Positions 61,563-64,000 of a DNA stretch of 64,000 nucleotides are shown here, piece after piece (within the stretch, counting starts at the first letter, position 1; every line of letters starts with the position of its first letter). The stretch spans positions 2,209,784 through 2,273,783 of the forward strand of contig NZ_JAMDLG010000001.1 of the NCBI RefSeq assembly GCF_023721715.1, written 5' to 3'. This DNA comes from Parasegetibacter sp. NRK P23. Lineage in GTDB: Bacteria; Bacteroidota; Bacteroidia; Chitinophagales; Chitinophagaceae. A program made the translations under genes and the position numbers. The notes beneath the pieces were generated by a model. It had not been told where the DNA came from, did not search any database, and saw only the letters and a list, made by a program, of their open reading frames with translations.

Positions 61563-64000
61563 TTACTTTCTCTCGCGGATAAGGGTAAGTGTTCCTTTCA
61601 GTGGCTCAATACCGGAGCCCAGCTCAATCACATAGTAGTAAGCGCCCTCCTGAAGTGGTTTACCGTTGAAGGTACCATCCCAGTTGTTGGAATAATTGCG
61701 CTGACGGAACACGAGGCGGCCGCTTCTGTCGAACACGCTCACGGTGTTTTCGGGATACCTGTTGATGTTCCATACAATCCAGCGGTCGTTCTTCCCATCG
61801 CCGTTGGGCGTAAGGATGTTCACGGCTTCAGCCAGTACGCCGGCGGAAAGCTGAACGGTGATGGTGGTATCGGCGGTGCAACCTTCAGCATTGCTTCCGG
61901 TAACCCTGTAAGTGGTGTTCACCATGGGCTTCACGGTAATGGAAGCGCCGTTGAGCGGACTGATGATGCCTGCTGAATCATCCCAGGCGTAATTGGGTGC
62001 GCCTGATGCGGTGAGCTGCGCAGTGCTGTAACGGGTGATCTGTGTGCCGGGGTTAGCGGTGATGGAAACTCTGATTGGATTAATGATGACGCGGAAGGTG
62101 CGTGAGAAGGTGTTCCTTCCCCCGTTGAGTGTTCCGCCGTTATCCGTGGCCACTACAGTTATAAACGTAGTATCCCTTCCGGTTCTGGCGCCTCTGCCGG
62201 TAAATGTGATTTCAGAAGCTCCGTTATTTACAGTCGCCACATCCAACTGCCTTAATACACCTGACTTGCTGCTCATTACCGTAAGCGCTACATTCTGCCA
62301 GGCTTCAACACCAGGCGTAATGGAAGTAACGGGGATCGTATATTGCTTTGATGCGCTACAGGTCATGGTATCCGCGATCACATCGAAAGAGGGCGCTGTA
62401 TTCTGCCCAAGTGTCACGGCATTGGCGATATTCGAATAGAAGGAAGTACCTGCGGCGTTGATCGCCCGGATACGGTACCAGAAGCGTGTGGCAACGGTAA
62501 GTGCCGCATCCTGGTCGAGGTATTCGGTGACATCAGCATTTACGGTGGCGATGCGGGAGAAAAGCGTACCATTAGCGGAACGTTCAATCTCAAAATTTGT
62601 CTCATTCGCGGAGCGGTCGCTCCAGTTGATCCGGATAGAATTTTCAGACAAGGGGGTGGCCGTTAAGTCACGCGGGGTAAGCGGAAGTGCGGGATCCCAG
62701 TCGGTTGTAACACTGATGGTATCGGTCCAAACGGAATTCGTCGGTTGCCCTTTGGAGCGGATGCGGTACCAGTATTGGGTGCCACCATAAAGATCGGCAT
62801 CTGTATAGGTTGTTGCTCCTGCTGCCGAGGATCCTACAACGGCGAAACTTGTTCCGTTTTCAGAACGCTGAATATCCACACCGGCTGTTCCGGCGCTGTT
62901 CCATGCCAATGCAACAGTAGTAATCGTTTTACCCGTTATACGGAAACTGGTGGGAACGATAGGCGCATTGGGGTTGATGCCCCAGATTCTCCATTCCGAC
63001 ATCTGGAAAGAAGCCACTGTGTTTGTGGAGCCATTGTTTTGCGTTACGAAAAGACGGAAAAACTTGAAGGCTTCAGAAGTGGTTAAAGGAACAAAGAGTT
63101 CAAAGTTCCTTTGCGGAATGGAAACATTCGTTTTCGTATCCAACACCGTCCAGTTCTGTCCGTCATTGGAGCCTTCAAATCTCCATGTCCTGGGATCACG
63201 ATCTGTGGCATCGTTACCGGTTACAATGGTATAGGCTGATGGTATGTAGGCCGCTGTGGCTTCATATTGCATCCACAAGCCTGTGGCCGGGAATGGTGAA
63301 TTATAAGGGAGATACTTGGTAGAATTATTATTGTCTATCAACTTGGAAGATCCCTCACCTGAGGCTGCTCCACTGCTGTGTTCAAGCAATACGGTGAGTT
63401 TTCCGCCATCCTGTGTGATGCTTTTCAATTCGCTGCTGATATTCCGCGTTTGTAATGTGAGCACATTGGAGGGAGCGGAGTTACCGTATTTGTTGCCTGA
63501 CCTTACACGGAACTGATAAGTGGTGCCGGGTTGCAGATCGATAACGGAAAATGAGGATGGCGTGGGGCTTGTTGTGCCCGCAACTACGAAGTTGGTACCA
63601 TCTGTTGATTTTTCGATCACCGCTGTAACATCGTTGTTGGCATTGCGTTTCCAGGCCAGGTTAATATTTGCTCCGGAGAGTACGGTGCCGGTAAGTTCGG
63701 TAGGCGCTACGGGCACTTTGGCTTCAAACAGCCTCCATTCCGCCAGTTGGAAGAGTGGATCACCATTAACGGATGTGATGGTAACACGGTAAAACTTATA
63801 TTCCGCAGGTGTGGCGATATCAAATATCCTTGTTTGCCCGCGGCCGGAAAAGGTTTGGTTGGTACGTGAATCGAGCAGGGTCCAGTCAGTGCCGTTGGAT
63901 GAGCCTTCCAGGCGCCAGTCTTTGGGATCACGGCCTGGGGCATCCCCGCCAGAAGTTAATGAATATTGGGCGGCTGTAGCTGGAGCAGTGCATTCGAACT
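61563..64000 (-). CDS. Large T9SS type B surface protein with discoidin-like and FN3 repeats (5' end outside window)
   Basis: The frame stays open to base 64000, so the apparent start at 63716 is internal. Reading from the right edge: one F5/8 type C-like unit (about 64000-63735; GRDPKDWRLEGSSNGTDW and FQLAEWRLFE), an FN3 domain, a second such unit (about 63400-62990; DRDPRTWRFEGSNDGQNW and FQMSEWRIWG), two more FN3 domains, a cadherin-like stretch and a PKD-like region with ITRYSTAQLTASG. The C-terminal about 85 residues are a T9SS type B sorting domain: LTPNGDGKNDRWIVWNI, VSVFDRSGRLVFRQ and YYVIELGSGIEPLKGTLTLIRERK. Secreted through T9SS and held at the surface, probably binding glycans. 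Confidence 0.93.
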   Translation of the reverse strand, partial: FECTAPATAAQYSLTSGGDAPGRDPKDWRLEGSSNGTDWTLLDSRTNQTFSGRGQTRIFDIATPAEYKFYRVTITSVNGDPLFQLAEWRLFEAKVPVAPTELTGTVLSGANINLAWKRNANNDVTAVIEKSTDGTNFVVAGTTSPTPSSFSVIDLQPGTTYQFRVRSGNKYGNSAPSNVLTLQTRNISSELKSITQDGGKLTVLLEHSSGAASGEGSSKLIDNNNSTKYLPYNSPFPATGLWMQYEATAAYIPSAYTIVTGNDATDRDPRTWRFEGSNDGQNWTVLDTKTNVSIPQRNFELFVPLTTSEAFKFFRLFVTQNNGSTNTVASFQMSEWRIWGINPNAPIVPTSFRITGKTITTVALAWNSAGTAGVDIQRSENGTSFAVVGSSAAGATTYTDADLYGGTQYWYRIRSKGQPTNSVWTDTISVTTDWDPALPLTPRDLTATPLSENSIRINWSDRSANETNFEIERSANGTLFSRIATVNADVTEYLDQDAALTVATRFWYRIRAINAAGTSFYSNIANAVTLGQNTAPSFDVIADTMTCSASKQYTIPVTSITPGVEAWQNVALTVMSSKSGVLRQLDVATVNNGASEITFTGRGARTGRDTTFITVVATDNGGTLNGGRNTFSRTFRVIINPIRVSITANPGTQITRYSTAQLTASGAPNYAWDDSAGIISPLNGASITVKPMVNTTYRVTGSNAEGCTADTTITVQLSAGVLAEAVNILTPNGDGKNDRWIVWNINRYPENTVSVFDRSGRLVFRQRNYSNNWDGTFNGKPLQEGAYYYVIELGSGIEPLKGTLTLIRERK

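Overview
The window is a chromosomal segment from a member of the Bacteroidota, most likely the Chitinophagaceae or a close relative. This rests on two SusC/SusD pairs, a hybrid two-component regulator with an AraC output domain, a type IX secretion (T9SS) substrate with a PorP/SprF partner, an OstA-like LPS-transport cluster, and several start-proximal boxes matching the Bacteroidota -7 consensus TAnnTTTG. I saw no phage genes, transposases or CRISPR array. The genus cannot be named from the sequence alone.

Layout, left to right. 1-4531: the 3' end of an ABC-F ATPase gene, converging on a LytTR regulator-hutI-hutG unit. 4827-9664: an outer-membrane barrel gene, then a trehalose unit (GH15 enzyme and a fused trehalose-6-phosphate synthase/phosphatase). 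9784-14016: hutU and hutH with a MarR regulator, so all four histidine-to-glutamate genes are present but split into two blocks. A mosaic of direct and inverted repeats lies between hutU and hutH. 14216-17899: a VOC protein, a radical SAM/DUF4130 pair predicted to act on DNA, and an XRE/DUF2975 pair. 18137-36257: a polysaccharide utilisation locus (PUL) with GH78, a VOC protein, the hybrid sensor, a metzincin-like lipoprotein, SusC, SusD, two surface lipoproteins and GH30. 36267-37781: DUF4256, a HepT/MntA toxin-antitoxin pair and tRNA-Arg(TCT). 37833-45212: an envelope-building block (PlsC, LptD, amidase, MlaD, OstA-like). 45501-53000: NhaA, a small barrel protein and a second SusC/SusD/DUF4397 operon. 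53146-64000: a HAD enzyme, a sialate O-acetylesterase, DUF1572, an MFS transporter, and a minus-strand run of T9SS type B protein, PorP/SprF, HExxH lipoprotein and GH92 mannosidase.

How the genes fit together. HutH, HutU, HutI and HutG convert histidine to glutamate. A MarR-type repressor probably controls the hutH end, since a perfect 14-bp palindrome directly abuts its own -7 box, and a LytTR protein is coupled to hutI. In the PUL, the sensor is followed by two genes that each carry the same paired C-rich box upstream, a good candidate for its binding site. SusC/SusD would import oligosaccharides released by GH30 and GH78. The LptD, OstA-like, MlaD, amidase and PlsC genes form an outer-membrane assembly neighbourhood. 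The right-hand end looks devoted to secreted proteins and glycan removal (GH92, acetylesterase).

Most promising for new biology are the radical SAM/DUF4130 pair, the paired box downstream of the hybrid sensor, an orphan terminator on the strand opposite the second susC leader, and terminator-like hairpins placed between genes that would otherwise be read as single operons.
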